Shown piece by piece: positions 1-8,780 of a DNA stretch of 64,000 bases. The notes under the pieces were generated by a model, which did not search any database, was not told where the DNA came from, and was given only the letters and a program-made list of their open reading frames with translations. The first letter of the stretch is position 1, and each line of letters starts with the position of its first letter. This DNA is from Streptomyces tardus. GTDB lineage: Bacteria; Actinomycetota; Actinomycetes; Streptomycetales; Streptomycetaceae. The stretch spans positions 4,486,962 to 4,550,961 of the forward strand of contig NZ_JAELVF020000001.1 of the NCBI RefSeq assembly GCF_018101125.2, read 5' to 3'. The position numbers were made by a program, and so were the translations under genes.

Positions 1-1032
1 CGTACGGGGCGCGGCGTCGGTGAGGTCGAAGCGTACGAGCTCCTCGCCCCCGCTGCCGAGCAGCCGGCAGTAAGCCTTGGCCACCTCGTTGAACTTCTGC
101 CCGGTGTAGGAGTTGACCGTGAAGACGAGCCCCGTCACCTCCGCCGGCAGCCGGCCCAGGTCGACGGTGATGGTCTCGTCGTCCCCGGCGCCGTCGCCCG
201 TGAGGTTGTCGCCGGAGTGCTGGACCGCGCCGTCGAGGATCTTGAGCTTGCCGAAGTAGCAGGTGGCGAGCTTCTTGCGGTGGGCGTCATAGGCGATGAC
301 CGAGGCGTCCAGGTCGATGCTCTTGCCGCGGAAGGCCGGCTCCCAGCCCAGGCCCATGGTGACCTTGGAGGCCAGCGGTTGGTTGTTCTTCACCAGAGAA
401 ACGCTCTGGTGCTTCCGGAGGTTGACCGTGCCCTTGTCCAGGTTGACCTTTGCGGCCCCCGGGGCGGGCGCAGCCGGAGCCGCAACCGGAGCGGCCGGTG
501 CTGCCGCGGGCACGGGCGGGGCCGCGGGCGCCGGGGCGGGCTCCTCGACGGAGACGCCGAAGTCGGTGGCGATGCCCGCCAGGCCGTTCGCGTACCCCTG
601 CCCCACGGCGCGCACCTTCCAAGCGCCGGCCCGCCGGTAGACCTCGATCAGCACCAGCGCGGTCTCCGCACCGAGCGAGGTGGGGGTGAAGGTGGCGATC
701 ACCGCACCGCTCGCCTCGTCGCGCACCGTGCCCGTGGGCTCGACCCCGCTGAACGTGGCGCCGGGAGCGTCCAGGCTCGCGGTGACCACGATCTTCTCGA
801 CGTCCGCGGGCACCGAGGCGGTGTCCACCGAGATGGTGTCCGTACCGCCGCCGCTGTGGCGCACGCCGGGGGCTGCGGGCTGGTTGTAGAAGACGAAGTC
901 GGCGTCCGAGCGCACCTTGCCGCCGGGACCCAGCAGCAGCCCCGATACGTCGAGGCGCGCGGGAGCGGTGACGTCCACCGCGATCCGCGCGGTGGCCAGC
1001 GGCAGGTTGGAACCAGGTGTCATAGCGGTCAT
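1..1032 (-). CDS. Tandem TerD-domain protein, 3' end outside window
   Basis: At least 344 residues are visible and the frame is open at base 1, so the C-terminus is missing. Two TerD (tellurium-resistance/stress) domains are seen: residues about 5-165 and 200 to the edge, each with the Asp-rich Ca-binding-type loops typical of the family (DFVFYNQP in the first copy). They are joined by an Ala/Pro linker around 168-195. TerD proteins are cytoplasmic Ca2+-binding proteins linked to tellurite, phage and envelope stress; the precise role is not established. ATG codons at 1032 and 1023 are both possible starts; neither has a strong ribosome site, and the second gives the N-terminus usual for streptomycete homologues (MTPGSN). 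Confidence 0.85.
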   Translation of the reverse strand, partial: MTAMTPGSNLPLATARIAVDVTAPARLDVSGLLLGPGGKVRSDADFVFYNQPAAPGVRHSGGGTDTISVDTASVPADVEKIVVTASLDAPGATFSGVEPTGTVRDEASGAVIATFTPTSLGAETALVLIEVYRRAGAWKVRAVGQGYANGLAGIATDFGVSVEEPAPAPAAPPVPAAAPAAPVAAPAAPAPGAAKVNLDKGTVNLRKHQSVSLVKNNQPLASKVTMGLGWEPAFRGKSIDLDASVIAYDAHRKKLATCYFGKLKILDGAVQHSGDNLTGDGAGDDETITVDLGRLPAEVTGLVFTVNSYTGQKFNEVAKAYCRLLGSGGEELVRFDLTDAAPRT

Positions 1033-1202
1033 GCCCGGCCAACGACTCGACGCACCCCCGGGTTCCTCCGCCTTCCGTCGGGACTCCGCCCTTCCGTCCC
1101 TCCGCCCCGAGCGCCCGCCGGGGGCGGATGTCACACCGCAGCGTTCCGATGCGTCTCCTCGGCAAAGGCACCGTTGTTGTCGAAGCGGAGGAGAGATCAC
1201 CG

Positions 1203-1772
1203 ATGGCACGCATTTCCCTGCAACCGCGACGCACCCTGCTGGTGCGCATCGGCGAGTGGTACGCGCGCCGCAGCTACGGCAAGGTCCTCGACCCGCTGAA
1301 GGCGGCCGGCCACCACCCCGGTGTCCTGCTGGCCACCAGCGCCCTCGAACTCGGTGTCGCCCGCTGGAAGACGCTTGACCCCGAGCTCAAGCAGCTCGCG
1401 GTCATGGCCTCGGCGGTGCGCATCGGCTGCTCCTGGTGCGTGGACTTCGGCTACTGGGAGGGGACGCGGCACGGGGCCGGGGCGCAGAAGCTGCGGCACG
1501 TCCCGGTGTGGCGCCAGCACCGGGCGCTGTACACCGCGCTGGAGATCGAGGTGATGGAGTACGCCGAGGCGATGACGGAGACCGAGCCGGCCGTCACCGA
1601 CGCGATGGCGCAGAGTCTGGTGACGAGGCTGGGGGAGAGGGCGTTTGTGGAACTGACCGCGCTGGTCGCGGTGGAGAACATGCGCTCGCGCACCAACGCG
1701 GCGCTCGGACTGGTCGGACAGGGCTTCTCCGACCGCTGCGAGATCCCGCCGCTGCCCCGCCCCACCGCCTGA
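1203..1772 (+). CDS. Carboxymuconolactone decarboxylase/AhpD-like protein
   Basis: 189 residues from the ATG at 1203, preceded by GGAGGAG at about 1188. The helix carrying the CSWC motif (near residue 78) matches the CxxC redox pair of AhpD-like proteins, so a peroxide- or thiol-related activity is more likely than true lactone decarboxylation. It is divergent from the TerD gene. The open frame continues upstream to a GTG-containing region, but the strong ribosome site supports the start used here. Specific substrate unknown. Confidence 0.8.
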   Translation: MARISLQPRRTLLVRIGEWYARRSYGKVLDPLKAAGHHPGVLLATSALELGVARWKTLDPELKQLAVMASAVRIGCSWCVDFGYWEGTRHGAGAQKLRHVPVWRQHRALYTALEIEVMEYAEAMTETEPAVTDAMAQSLVTRLGERAFVELTALVAVENMRSRTNAALGLVGQGFSDRCEIPPLPRPTA

Positions 1773-1871
1773 ACGATTCGACCCCGCGCTCGGAGCCGAG
1801 AATCGCGGCGAGCGCGCCGCGCAGCAGCTGCTCGTCGCCCACCAGCACGATGCGCTTCGTGCCCGGACGAG
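1770..1871 (-). pseudogene. Relic of a response-regulator receiver N-terminus
   Basis: Read on the minus strand this stretch encodes KRIVLVGDEQLLRGALAAIL, which closely resembles the first beta strand, acidic pocket and first helix of NarL/LuxR response regulators (family form: IRVLLADDEALLRGALA). One of the paired Asp residues is Gly and there is no receiver remainder, phospho-acceptor Asp or HTH downstream. No start codon or ribosome site is evident. It lies directly against the 3' end of the AhpD-like gene. In S. coelicolor-type genomes two-component pairs are common, so decay of one is plausible. Chance resemblance cannot be excluded. Confidence 0.4.
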
Positions 1872-2378
1872 GGCGCTCCGTACCCGGCCTTCCGCGACGG
1901 GGTCGCTGCCGCCGCCGAGGAGCCGGCTTCGTTCGGCGACACCGGCCGGCCCGCGGAGGCGGGGCCCAGCAGTACGGGCGCAACCCCGCGCAGTAGCTTT
2001 CCGGCCAAGATCGAGAGCCGCAGAAGTGCCGCCCCGAGCAGCTCAGCGTGGCCGCGGGGCCGCGGCGGGTACGTCCTGCGCGTTCGGCGACCCTTCCCGG
2101 GGCCGGCTTCTCGGCGCGGCTGCGACTCCGTGCAGCGAGGGCTTTCGGCGCTCGCGGGTGAACGCCGGGCGAACACGCGGAAAACTGGCCGGAACTGATC
2201 GAGTTGGGTGCTGCGCTCGATCGCCGGAGGGAACAGGGGCGTCGCAGGGGTGTCGCACCGCCGCCACCGGCACCTAACATCCGATCCTCGTCAACGCCCG
2301 GTTCAACGGCACGGGGCACCGCAATCCGCGTGGAGGGTGCGCCGAACGCTCTGATTCCACGATCAGTGAGGACGGAAC
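1872..2378. other. Intergenic region, no convincing gene
   Basis: About 500 bases between the regulator relic and the PhoX gene. Open frames here have irregular codon-position composition and no recognisable domains. The last 90 bases hold a possible PHO box (2290-2311) and the PhoX ribosome site. Confidence 0.5.
2290..2311 (+). promoter_or_regulatory. Possible PHO box upstream of PhoX gene
   Basis: Two abutting 11-base units, GTCAACGCCCG and GTTCAACGGCA, show the 11-bp phasing of PhoP direct repeats; the second matches the GTTCAnC core, the first is weak. It sits 67 bases before the start codon of a phosphatase, a natural PhoP target. Weaker than the PHO box at 23139-23179. Confidence 0.35.
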
Positions 2379-4361
2379 ATGTCTGAAAAACGCCCTGTCT
2401 TCCCGGAGTTCGACCCCGACGAGGTGAGCTCGAACCCCTCGGACAACCGGTCGTTCGGGGACGTCGTGGCGACTCGCCTCAGCCGCCGCGCGGCGCTGGC
2501 GGGCGGTACGGCAGCCGCAGCCGCCTTCGTCATGGCCGGGGGTTCTGCACAGGCGGCCCCCCGGCGCGGACCGGCTGCCGGGGAGGAGCCCGCGGCAGCG
2601 CCCGCCGCCGAGAGCGGCCGGCACGGACTGCTCGGCTTCCGTCAGGTCGAGACCCACGACCGGGACGAGCTGGTCGTTCCCGAGGGCTACCGCGTACAGG
2701 TGCTGATCCCCTGGGGCACCCCGATCCAGCCGGACGGCCCGCGCTGGCTCAAGGACGCCTCCAACTCCGCCGCCGACCAGGAGCAGCAGGTCGGCATGCA
2801 CCACGACGGCATGCACTACTTCCCGCTCGGCCGGGGCCACCGCGGCGGTGACCGGCACGGCAAGGGCAACGAGCGCGGGCTGCTGGTCCTCAACCACGAG
2901 TACATCGACCAGCAGATCCTCTTCCCCGACGGCGACGAGGAGATGACCGGCGAGAAGGTCGACAAGGCGCTCGCGGCCCAGGGCGTCAGCATCGTGGAGG
3001 TGGCCCGGGGCAAGGACGGCCAGTGGCGGCGGGTGAAGTCCCGCTACGCGCGCAAGGTGCACGGCAACACCCCGGTGACGTTCTCCGGCCCGGTCACCGA
3101 GAAGCACCCCGCGCTGCAGGCCGGGAACCGGCCGATGGGCACGCTCAACAACTGCTCCATGGGCGTCACCCCGTGGGGCACCTACCTCGCCTGCGAGGAG
3201 AACTTCAACTCCTACTTCGGCACCGAGGACCCCGACTGGGAGCCCGACACCCTCCAGAAGCGCTACGGAGTCGACAACGTCGGATTCGGCTACAACTGGC
3301 ACACGGCCAGCGAGCGTTGGGACGTCGCCGCCAACCCCGGCGAGGTGAACCGTTTCGGCTGGATCACCGAGATCGACCCGAAGGACCCGCGCCAGACGCC
3401 GGTCAAGCGCACCGCGCTCGGCCGCTTCAAGCGCGAGGGCTGCATGGTCACCGAGGCCCGCGGCCGTTTCGTCGGCTACTCCGGGGACGACCAGGACGGC
3501 GACTACGTCTACAAGTTCGTCGGTGACCGCCCCTGGCGCGAGCACCGCAGGGCCGGCCGCAGCCCGCTCGACCACGGCCGCCTCCACGTCGCCCGCTACA
3601 ACGACGACGGCAGCGGCGACTGGCTGCCCCTGGTGCACGGCGAGGGCGAGCTGACCACCGAGAACGGCTGGAAGGACCAGGCGGACGTACTGATCCGCAC
3701 CAGGGAGGCGGCCGACGCCGTCGGCGCGACCCGGATGGACCGCCCCGAGTGGCTCGCGGTCAACCCGAAGAACAAGGACGTCTACGTCTCGCTGACCAAC
3801 GGCAGCGGCTGGGACAGCGCCGCCACCCCGCGCGACCCCAACCCGTACGGCCACATCGTGCGCTGGCGCGAGAAGGGCGGCGACAACACCGCCACCAGCT
3901 TCCACTGGGACATCTTCGTCCTGGCCGGCGACCCGGCCTACGACGAGGAGGTGAAGCTCGGCGACAACCTCTTCGGTTCGCCCGACGGCCTGTGGTTCGA
4001 CGCCGACGGGCGGCTGTGGATCCAGACCGACGTCTCCAACTCCTCGCAGAACCTGCCGGAGAAGGGGTACGACAACATCGGCAACAACGCCATGCTCGCC
4101 GCCGACCCCAGGACGCGGGAGATCCGGCGGTTCCTCGTCGGGCCGCGCGGCGCCGAGATCACCGGAGTGATCACCACGCCCGACCAGCGGACGATGTTCG
4201 TCAACGTCCAGCACCCGGGCGAGGCGACCGAGGCGTGGGGCGAACCCACCCCGCAGAACCCTCGGGACGTCAGCAACTGGCCGGACTTCGACCCAGAGGG
4301 CCGTCCGCGCTCGGCGACCCTGGTGATCACCAGGGAGGACGGCGGCAGGATCGGCGCCTGA
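2379..4361 (+). CDS. PhoX family (DUF839) alkaline phosphatase, Tat-secreted
   Basis: 660 residues, normal for the family. The N-terminus carries a twin-arginine signal (SRRAALAGG at about residues 34-42, then a hydrophobic Ala-rich stretch to AQA), so it is predicted to be exported folded. The rest matches the PhoX/DUF839 beta-propeller phosphatases, which use Ca2+ and Fe3+ to hydrolyse phosphomonoesters outside the cell. Start at 2379 has GAGGACGG before it. A possible PHO box lies upstream. It is followed by a hairpin at 4404-4447. Confidence 0.87.
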   Translation: MSEKRPVFPEFDPDEVSSNPSDNRSFGDVVATRLSRRAALAGGTAAAAAFVMAGGSAQAAPRRGPAAGEEPAAAPAAESGRHGLLGFRQVETHDRDELVVPEGYRVQVLIPWGTPIQPDGPRWLKDASNSAADQEQQVGMHHDGMHYFPLGRGHRGGDRHGKGNERGLLVLNHEYIDQQILFPDGDEEMTGEKVDKALAAQGVSIVEVARGKDGQWRRVKSRYARKVHGNTPVTFSGPVTEKHPALQAGNRPMGTLNNCSMGVTPWGTYLACEENFNSYFGTEDPDWEPDTLQKRYGVDNVGFGYNWHTASERWDVAANPGEVNRFGWITEIDPKDPRQTPVKRTALGRFKREGCMVTEARGRFVGYSGDDQDGDYVYKFVGDRPWREHRRAGRSPLDHGRLHVARYNDDGSGDWLPLVHGEGELTTENGWKDQADVLIRTREAADAVGATRMDRPEWLAVNPKNKDVYVSLTNGSGWDSAATPRDPNPYGHIVRWREKGGDNTATSFHWDIFVLAGDPAYDEEVKLGDNLFGSPDGLWFDADGRLWIQTDVSNSSQNLPEKGYDNIGNNAMLAADPRTREIRRFLVGPRGAEITGVITTPDQRTMFVNVQHPGEATEAWGEPTPQNPRDVSNWPDFDPEGRPRSATLVITREDGGRIGA

Positions 4362-4403
4362 GGCCGGCGCCCGGCGGACCGTACACCCGCACGGCGCCCC
4401 GCA

Positions 4404-4447
4404 CACCGCCGCCGAGCTGCGCCGATAAGGCCGGCTTGGCGGCGGTG
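4404..4447 (+). terminator. Hairpin after PhoX gene
   Basis: Perfect 10-bp arms CACCGCCGCC (4404-4413) and GGCGGCGGTG (4438-4447) with a 24-base loop, 43 bases after the PhoX stop; no U tract. Confidence 0.4.
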
Positions 4448-4497
4448 AAGGCCGAGCGCCGATGGACAACCCCGGGGCCCGGACGCACAGTTGGACG

Positions 4498-5619
4498 ATG
4501 GACCCCACACAGACACCGTCCCTCGCGCACACCCCGCTGCAGGAGCTGGTCGCCGCCGAGTTCGGTAGCGGGGCCGGTGACGTGGCCGGGGCCCGGCCCG
4601 GTGGCGGCGTGCGTTACCTCAACACCGCCTCCCAGGGTCTGCTGCCCGCGCGCTCGGCCGAGGTGCTGCGCAGCGCGGTGTCCGAGATGACCGCCGGCAC
4701 TCTGGACATGGTCCGCTGCTTCGAGCAGATCGACGCCGCCCGCGCCTCCTTCGCTGCCCTGGCGGGCGTGGCCGCGGAGCAGGTCGCGGTCGGCACCTCG
4801 GTCGCGGTGCACGTCGGGCTGGTCGCAGCCTCGCTGCCGCCCGGCTCACGGGTCCTCACGGTCGAGGGCGACTTCGCCTCGGTGGTCAACCCCTTCACCG
4901 TCCGCGACGATCTGCGGGTGCGCACCGTACCGCCGGCGGAGCTCGCGGACGCGGTCACCGCGGACACCGATCTGGTCGCGGTCAGCGCCGTGCAGTCCGC
5001 CGACGGACGGATCACCGACCTGGACGGCCTGCGGGCTGCTGCCCGCGCCCACGGCTGCCGGACCCTGGTGGACGCCACCCAGGCCGCCGGCTGGCTCCCG
5101 CTCGACCTCGGCCGTTTCGACTACGCGGTCTGCGGTGCGTACAAGTGGCTGCTCTGCCCCCGTGGCACGTCCTTCCTGGTCGTCACGGACGAGAGCGGCC
5201 CGTTGCTTCCGCTGCACGCGGGCTGGGTGGCGGGCGAGAGCCCCTGGCAGATGTGCTACGGGCCGGTGCCGCGACTGGCGCCCGGCGCTCGCCGCTACGA
5301 CGAGCCGGTCCCGTTCCTGCCCTATCTGGCGGCTGCCGAGTCGCTGCGGCTGCTGGCCGGGATCGGGGTGGACCGCGTCGCGGCGCACAACACGGCGCTC
5401 GCCGACCGCTTCCGCACGGCGGCCTCGAAGGCCGGACTCGCCGTGGTGTCGGGCGACTCGGCCATCGTCTCGCTGCCGGGCCTGGGGGAGGAGGGGCGTG
5501 CCCGCGCCGCACGGGCGGAGGTGGCGGTCTCGGTGCGCGCCGGAGACCTGCGCGCCGCCTTCCACCTCTACAACACCGAGGCCGACGCGGACGCCCTGCT
5601 GCGCGCACTCACCGCCTGA
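4498..5619 (+). CDS. Class V aminotransferase-fold PLP enzyme
   Basis: 373 residues from the ATG at 4498; an in-frame ATG at 4462 would add 12 residues. Fold type I PLP features are visible: VDATQAAGW around residue 190 (Asp to the pyridine nitrogen) and the Schiff-base lysine in GAYKW around residue 216. It belongs to the class V group with cysteine desulfurases, kynureninases and isopenicillin epimerases. It lacks the conserved active-site Cys loop of a dedicated NifS/SufS enzyme as far as I can see, so the substrate is unknown. Not obviously part of the ectoine operon, which it meets tail to tail. Confidence 0.82.
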   Translation: MDPTQTPSLAHTPLQELVAAEFGSGAGDVAGARPGGGVRYLNTASQGLLPARSAEVLRSAVSEMTAGTLDMVRCFEQIDAARASFAALAGVAAEQVAVGTSVAVHVGLVAASLPPGSRVLTVEGDFASVVNPFTVRDDLRVRTVPPAELADAVTADTDLVAVSAVQSADGRITDLDGLRAAARAHGCRTLVDATQAAGWLPLDLGRFDYAVCGAYKWLLCPRGTSFLVVTDESGPLLPLHAGWVAGESPWQMCYGPVPRLAPGARRYDEPVPFLPYLAAAESLRLLAGIGVDRVAAHNTALADRFRTAASKAGLAVVSGDSAIVSLPGLGEEGRARAARAEVAVSVRAGDLRAAFHLYNTEADADALLRALTA

Positions 5620-5805
5620 GCGGCCCCGCCCGGGCCGTCCTCTGCCGGCTGCGGCCACGCCCGTCCGACCACCCGCCCTGCCCGCCTGGCACGGGCCGAG
5701 GCCGCCGCGCCCTGCCCGCCTGTTGCGTCGCCGCCGCGCGACGCCTGTTCTGCGCGGCTCTGTCCGCTGGCGTACGCGTGGCGGGTGAACGGTCCCCGGA
5801 CACAC

Positions 5806-5845
5806 CTGGGCGCCGCCCGCTCTGACGCGTACGGGCGGCGCCCAG
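5806..5845. terminator. Bidirectional terminator between aminotransferase and ectD
   Basis: Perfect 14-bp inverted repeat CTGGGCGCCGCCCG (5806-5819) and its complement (5832-5845), 12-base loop, between two convergent genes. Confidence 0.7.
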
Positions 5846-5904
5846 CCGATCCATCGGAGCGTCTCCGCAACGGGCGGGTGCCCGCCTCGAAGGCTCCGTC
5901 GACC

Positions 5905-6804
5905 TCAGCGCACGGGCTGGAAGTCGCGGGCCCCGATGTAGTCCGGCCTGCCCCTGGGGGCGGCGAACGGTTCCACGGCGGCGTTCTCCACGCTGTTGAA
6001 CACGATGAAGACATTGCTCCGCGGGTAGGGAGTGATGTTGTCACCCGAGCCGTGCATGCAGTTGCAGTCGAACCAGGTGGCCGAACCTGCCGTGCCGGTG
6101 AACAGCTGGATCCCGTGGTCTCCGGAGAAACGGCTGAGCATTTCGTCGGACGGGATGCCGGCGTCCTGCATCTGGAGTGACTTCTTGTAGTTGTCCTTCG
6201 GGGTCTCCCCGGCACAGCCGAGGAATGTGCGGTGCGATCCCGGCATGATCATCAAGCCGCCGTTGGTCGCGAGGTTCTCGGTGAGCGCGATCGACACCGA
6301 GACGGTCCGCATGTTCGGCAGACCGTCCTCCGCGTGCCAGGTCTCGAAGTCGGAGTGCCAGTAGAAGCCCTTGGCTCCGAATCCGGGCTTGACGTTGATG
6401 CGGGACTGGTGGACGTAGACGTCCGAGCCCAGGATCTGCCGGGCACGTCCGACGACCCGGGGGTCGCGCACGAGTCCGGCGAAGATCTCGCTGAGTTTGT
6501 GCACCTCGAACACGGACCGAATCTCCTGGGAGGCCGGCTCCACGATGGAGCGCGGATTCTTTCGGATCTCCGGGTCCGAGATGAGCCTTTCCAGTTCGCC
6601 GCGGTAGACCGACACCTCGTCAGGGGTGATCAGCCGGTCGATCGCGAGGAACCCGTCCCGCTCGTAGTCCGCCAGGTCCTGGGACTCGATGGGCCCAGGT
6701 GTGCCCTGTGGGGACCACACCACCGGGTCCTGCCGCTCGATCGCCACCTCCGTGGCTCCGCGCGTCGGGTAGAGGTCGATGGTGCGCTCGGGTGCGAGGG
6801 TCAT
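5905..6804 (-). CDS. ectD: Ectoine 5-hydroxylase
   Basis: 299 residues. A non-haem Fe(II)/2-oxoglutarate dioxygenase converting ectoine to 5-hydroxyectoine in the cytoplasm. The EctD signature FYWHSDFETWHAEDG is present; iron ligands are His150, Asp152 and His251. Start ATG at 6804 follows AGGAAGG. It is the last gene of ectABCD, 92 bases after ectC, and is called thpD in S. coelicolor. Expression is expected under salt or heat stress, but no specific operator was identified. Confidence 0.97.
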   Translation of the reverse strand: MTLAPERTIDLYPTRGATEVAIERQDPVVWSPQGTPGPIESQDLADYERDGFLAIDRLITPDEVSVYRGELERLISDPEIRKNPRSIVEPASQEIRSVFEVHKLSEIFAGLVRDPRVVGRARQILGSDVYVHQSRINVKPGFGAKGFYWHSDFETWHAEDGLPNMRTVSVSIALTENLATNGGLMIMPGSHRTFLGCAGETPKDNYKKSLQMQDAGIPSDEMLSRFSGDHGIQLFTGTAGSATWFDCNCMHGSGDNITPYPRSNVFIVFNSVENAAVEPFAAPRGRPDYIGARDFQPVR

Positions 6805-6896
6805 GAGGTTGCCTTCCTCTCCTCTCGTTACGGTCCTTTTCTCTCGTCGGTCGGTCTGCGGTCAGCCGGATCGGCGGTTGCGGCCCGGCTGTCGTC

Positions 6897-7301
6897 TCAG
6901 CTGTCGTCGTCCTCGGTGAGCAGCGGGTACACGCCGTTCTCGTCGTGGTCCTCGCGGCCGGTGACCGGGGGGTTGAAGACGCAGATGACACGGAAGTCGG
7001 TCTTGGGGCGCACGGTGTGCTTCTCGTGGCCGTTGAGCAGGTACATCGTGCCCGGGCTGATCCAGTGGGTCTCACCCGTCTCGTCGTTGGTCAGCTCCGC
7101 CTCGCCCTCGACGCAGAGCACGGCCTCGATGTGGTTGGCGTACCACATCGACGTCTCGGTGCCGGCGTAGAGAGTCGTCTCGTGCAACGAGAAACCGACC
7201 CGCTCCTTGGCCAGCACGATGCGCTTGCTGCGCCAAGTGCCCGATGCGGAGCGGACATCACGGTCGGTGCCTTCGATTTCCTGGAAAGAACGAACGATCA
7301 C
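6897..7301 (-). CDS. ectC: L-ectoine synthase
   Basis: 134 residues, the family length. A small cupin-fold lyase that cyclises N-gamma-acetyl-2,4-diaminobutyrate to ectoine. The beta-barrel motif ETSMWYANHIEAV, with the His and Glu expected for metal binding, is intact. Start is GTG at 7301 with a modest purine-rich site. It is separated from ectB by 107 bases that contain a terminator-like hairpin. Confidence 0.97.
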   Translation of the reverse strand: MIVRSFQEIEGTDRDVRSASGTWRSKRIVLAKERVGFSLHETTLYAGTETSMWYANHIEAVLCVEGEAELTNDETGETHWISPGTMYLLNGHEKHTVRPKTDFRVICVFNPPVTGREDHDENGVYPLLTEDDDS

Positions 7302-7360
7302 GGTGCTGTGTGCCCTTCTGTTGAGTCCTCAGATCCTGCCTGCCCAGTACGGCAGTGGAT

Positions 7361-7399
7361 AAAAGCCCCGGCCCGCCCCAGTACGGGACGGGCCGGGGC
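7361..7399 (-). terminator. Terminator-like hairpin inside ect operon (ectB-ectC)
   Basis: On the minus strand, perfect 11-bp arms (7399-7389 and 7375-7365, GCCCCGGCCCG type) with a 13-base loop are followed directly by UUUUAUCC. This is a textbook intrinsic terminator shape, unusual here for having a U run. It lies after the ectB stop and before ectC, so it could lower ectCD relative to ectAB or serve as a processing/attenuation site. Confidence 0.65.
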
Positions 7400-7408
7400 A
7401 CAGTGGGG

Positions 7409-8677
7409 TCAAACGGTCTCACGGATGGCGCGTGAAAGGATGCGGAGCCCCTCGTCGAGCTCCTCCGCGCTGATGGTGAGCGCCGGCAGGAGCTTGACGA
7501 CCTCGCTCTCCGGACCCGAGGTCTCCACCAGGAGCCCGAGCTCGAAGGCGCGCTTGGCGACCTTGCCCGCCGTCGGCTTGTCGCGCATCTCCAGGCCCCA
7601 GACCAGGCCCCGGCCGCGGTACTCGACCGTGGCGTCCGGGTGCTCGGTGCGGATGGCTCTGAAGGTCTCCTCGATCTGCTCGCCCCGGGCACGGGTCTGC
7701 TTCTCCGTCTGGCCGTCCGCCCAGTACGTCTCCAGGGCGGCGGTCGCGGTGACGAAGGCCGGGTTGTTGCCGCGGAAGGTGCCGTTGTGCTCGCCCGGCT
7801 CCCAGATGTCCAGCTCGGGCTTGAACATCGTCAGCGACATCGGCAGGCCGTAGCCGCTGATGGACTTGGAGACGGTGACGATGTCCGGGACGATCCCGGC
7901 CTCCTCGAAGGAGAAGAAGGCGCCGGTGCGTCCGCAGCCCATCTGGATGTCGTCGACGATCAGCAGCATGTCGTAGCGCTCACACAGGTCGGCCAGCGCG
8001 CGCAGCCACTCGGCGCGTGCGACGTTGATGCCGCCCTCGCCCTGGACCGTCTCGACGATGACCGCCGCGGGCTGGTTCAGGCCGGAGCCGGAGTCCTCCA
8101 GCAGGCGCTCGAACCAGATGAAGTCCGGGACCTGGCCGTTGAGGTAGTCGTCGAAGGGCATCGGGGTGCCGTGCACCAGCGGGATGCCGGCGCCGGCGCG
8201 CTTGAACGCGTTGCCGGTCACGGCCAGCGATCCCAGCGACATGCCGTGGAAGGCGTTGGTGAAGGAGACGATGGACTCGCGTCCCTTGACCTTGCGCGCG
8301 AGCTTCAGCGCCGCTTCGACCGCGTTGGTACCGGTCGGGCCGGGGAACATGACCTTGTACGGCAGGTCGCGCGGACGCAGGACCAGGTTCTGGAAGGTCT
8401 CCAGGAACGCCCGCTTGGCCACGGTGGACATGTCCAGCCCGTGGGTGACGCCGTCGCGCTCGATGTAGTCGATCAGGGCGCGTTTGAGGACCGGGTTGTT
8501 GTGGCCGTAGTTGAGCGACCCCGCGCCGGCGAAGAAGTCGAGGTAGGCGTGGCCGTCCTCGTCGTACATGTAGCTGCCCTGGGCGCGATCGAAGATCGTC
8601 GGCCAGCCACGGCAGTAGCCACGAACCTCCGACTCCAGGGTCTCGAAGACACTCAGGTCCGGCTGGGTGATGGTCAC
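7409..8677 (-). CDS. ectB: Diaminobutyrate--2-oxoglutarate transaminase
   Basis: 422 residues. A class III PLP aminotransferase that makes L-2,4-diaminobutyrate from aspartate semialdehyde and glutamate, the first committed ectoine step. VDDIQMGCGRTG (Asp242-243) and the Schiff-base Lys271 in VSKSISGYG are visible. Start GTG at 8677, with AGGAG five bases before. Second gene of the operon. Confidence 0.97.
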   Translation of the reverse strand: MTITQPDLSVFETLESEVRGYCRGWPTIFDRAQGSYMYDEDGHAYLDFFAGAGSLNYGHNNPVLKRALIDYIERDGVTHGLDMSTVAKRAFLETFQNLVLRPRDLPYKVMFPGPTGTNAVEAALKLARKVKGRESIVSFTNAFHGMSLGSLAVTGNAFKRAGAGIPLVHGTPMPFDDYLNGQVPDFIWFERLLEDSGSGLNQPAAVIVETVQGEGGINVARAEWLRALADLCERYDMLLIVDDIQMGCGRTGAFFSFEEAGIVPDIVTVSKSISGYGLPMSLTMFKPELDIWEPGEHNGTFRGNNPAFVTATAALETYWADGQTEKQTRARGEQIEETFRAIRTEHPDATVEYRGRGLVWGLEMRDKPTAGKVAKRAFELGLLVETSGPESEVVKLLPALTISAEELDEGLRILSRAIRETV

Positions 8678-8780
8678 AGGAACTCCTGGGAGTGAGTCGC
8701 GGGAGGGAAAGGAAGTCTCTGGTCGAGCCCGGGCAGGCCCGCGGTCGCGGCCGGCTCCGAAGGCCGGCCGGTGGGGGTGG

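Noticed and set aside
2274..4532. Minus-strand open frame of 752 codons opposite the PhoX gene
   Set aside because: Val/Gly/Arg-rich shadow composition; the plus strand encodes a complete PhoX protein with Tat signal.
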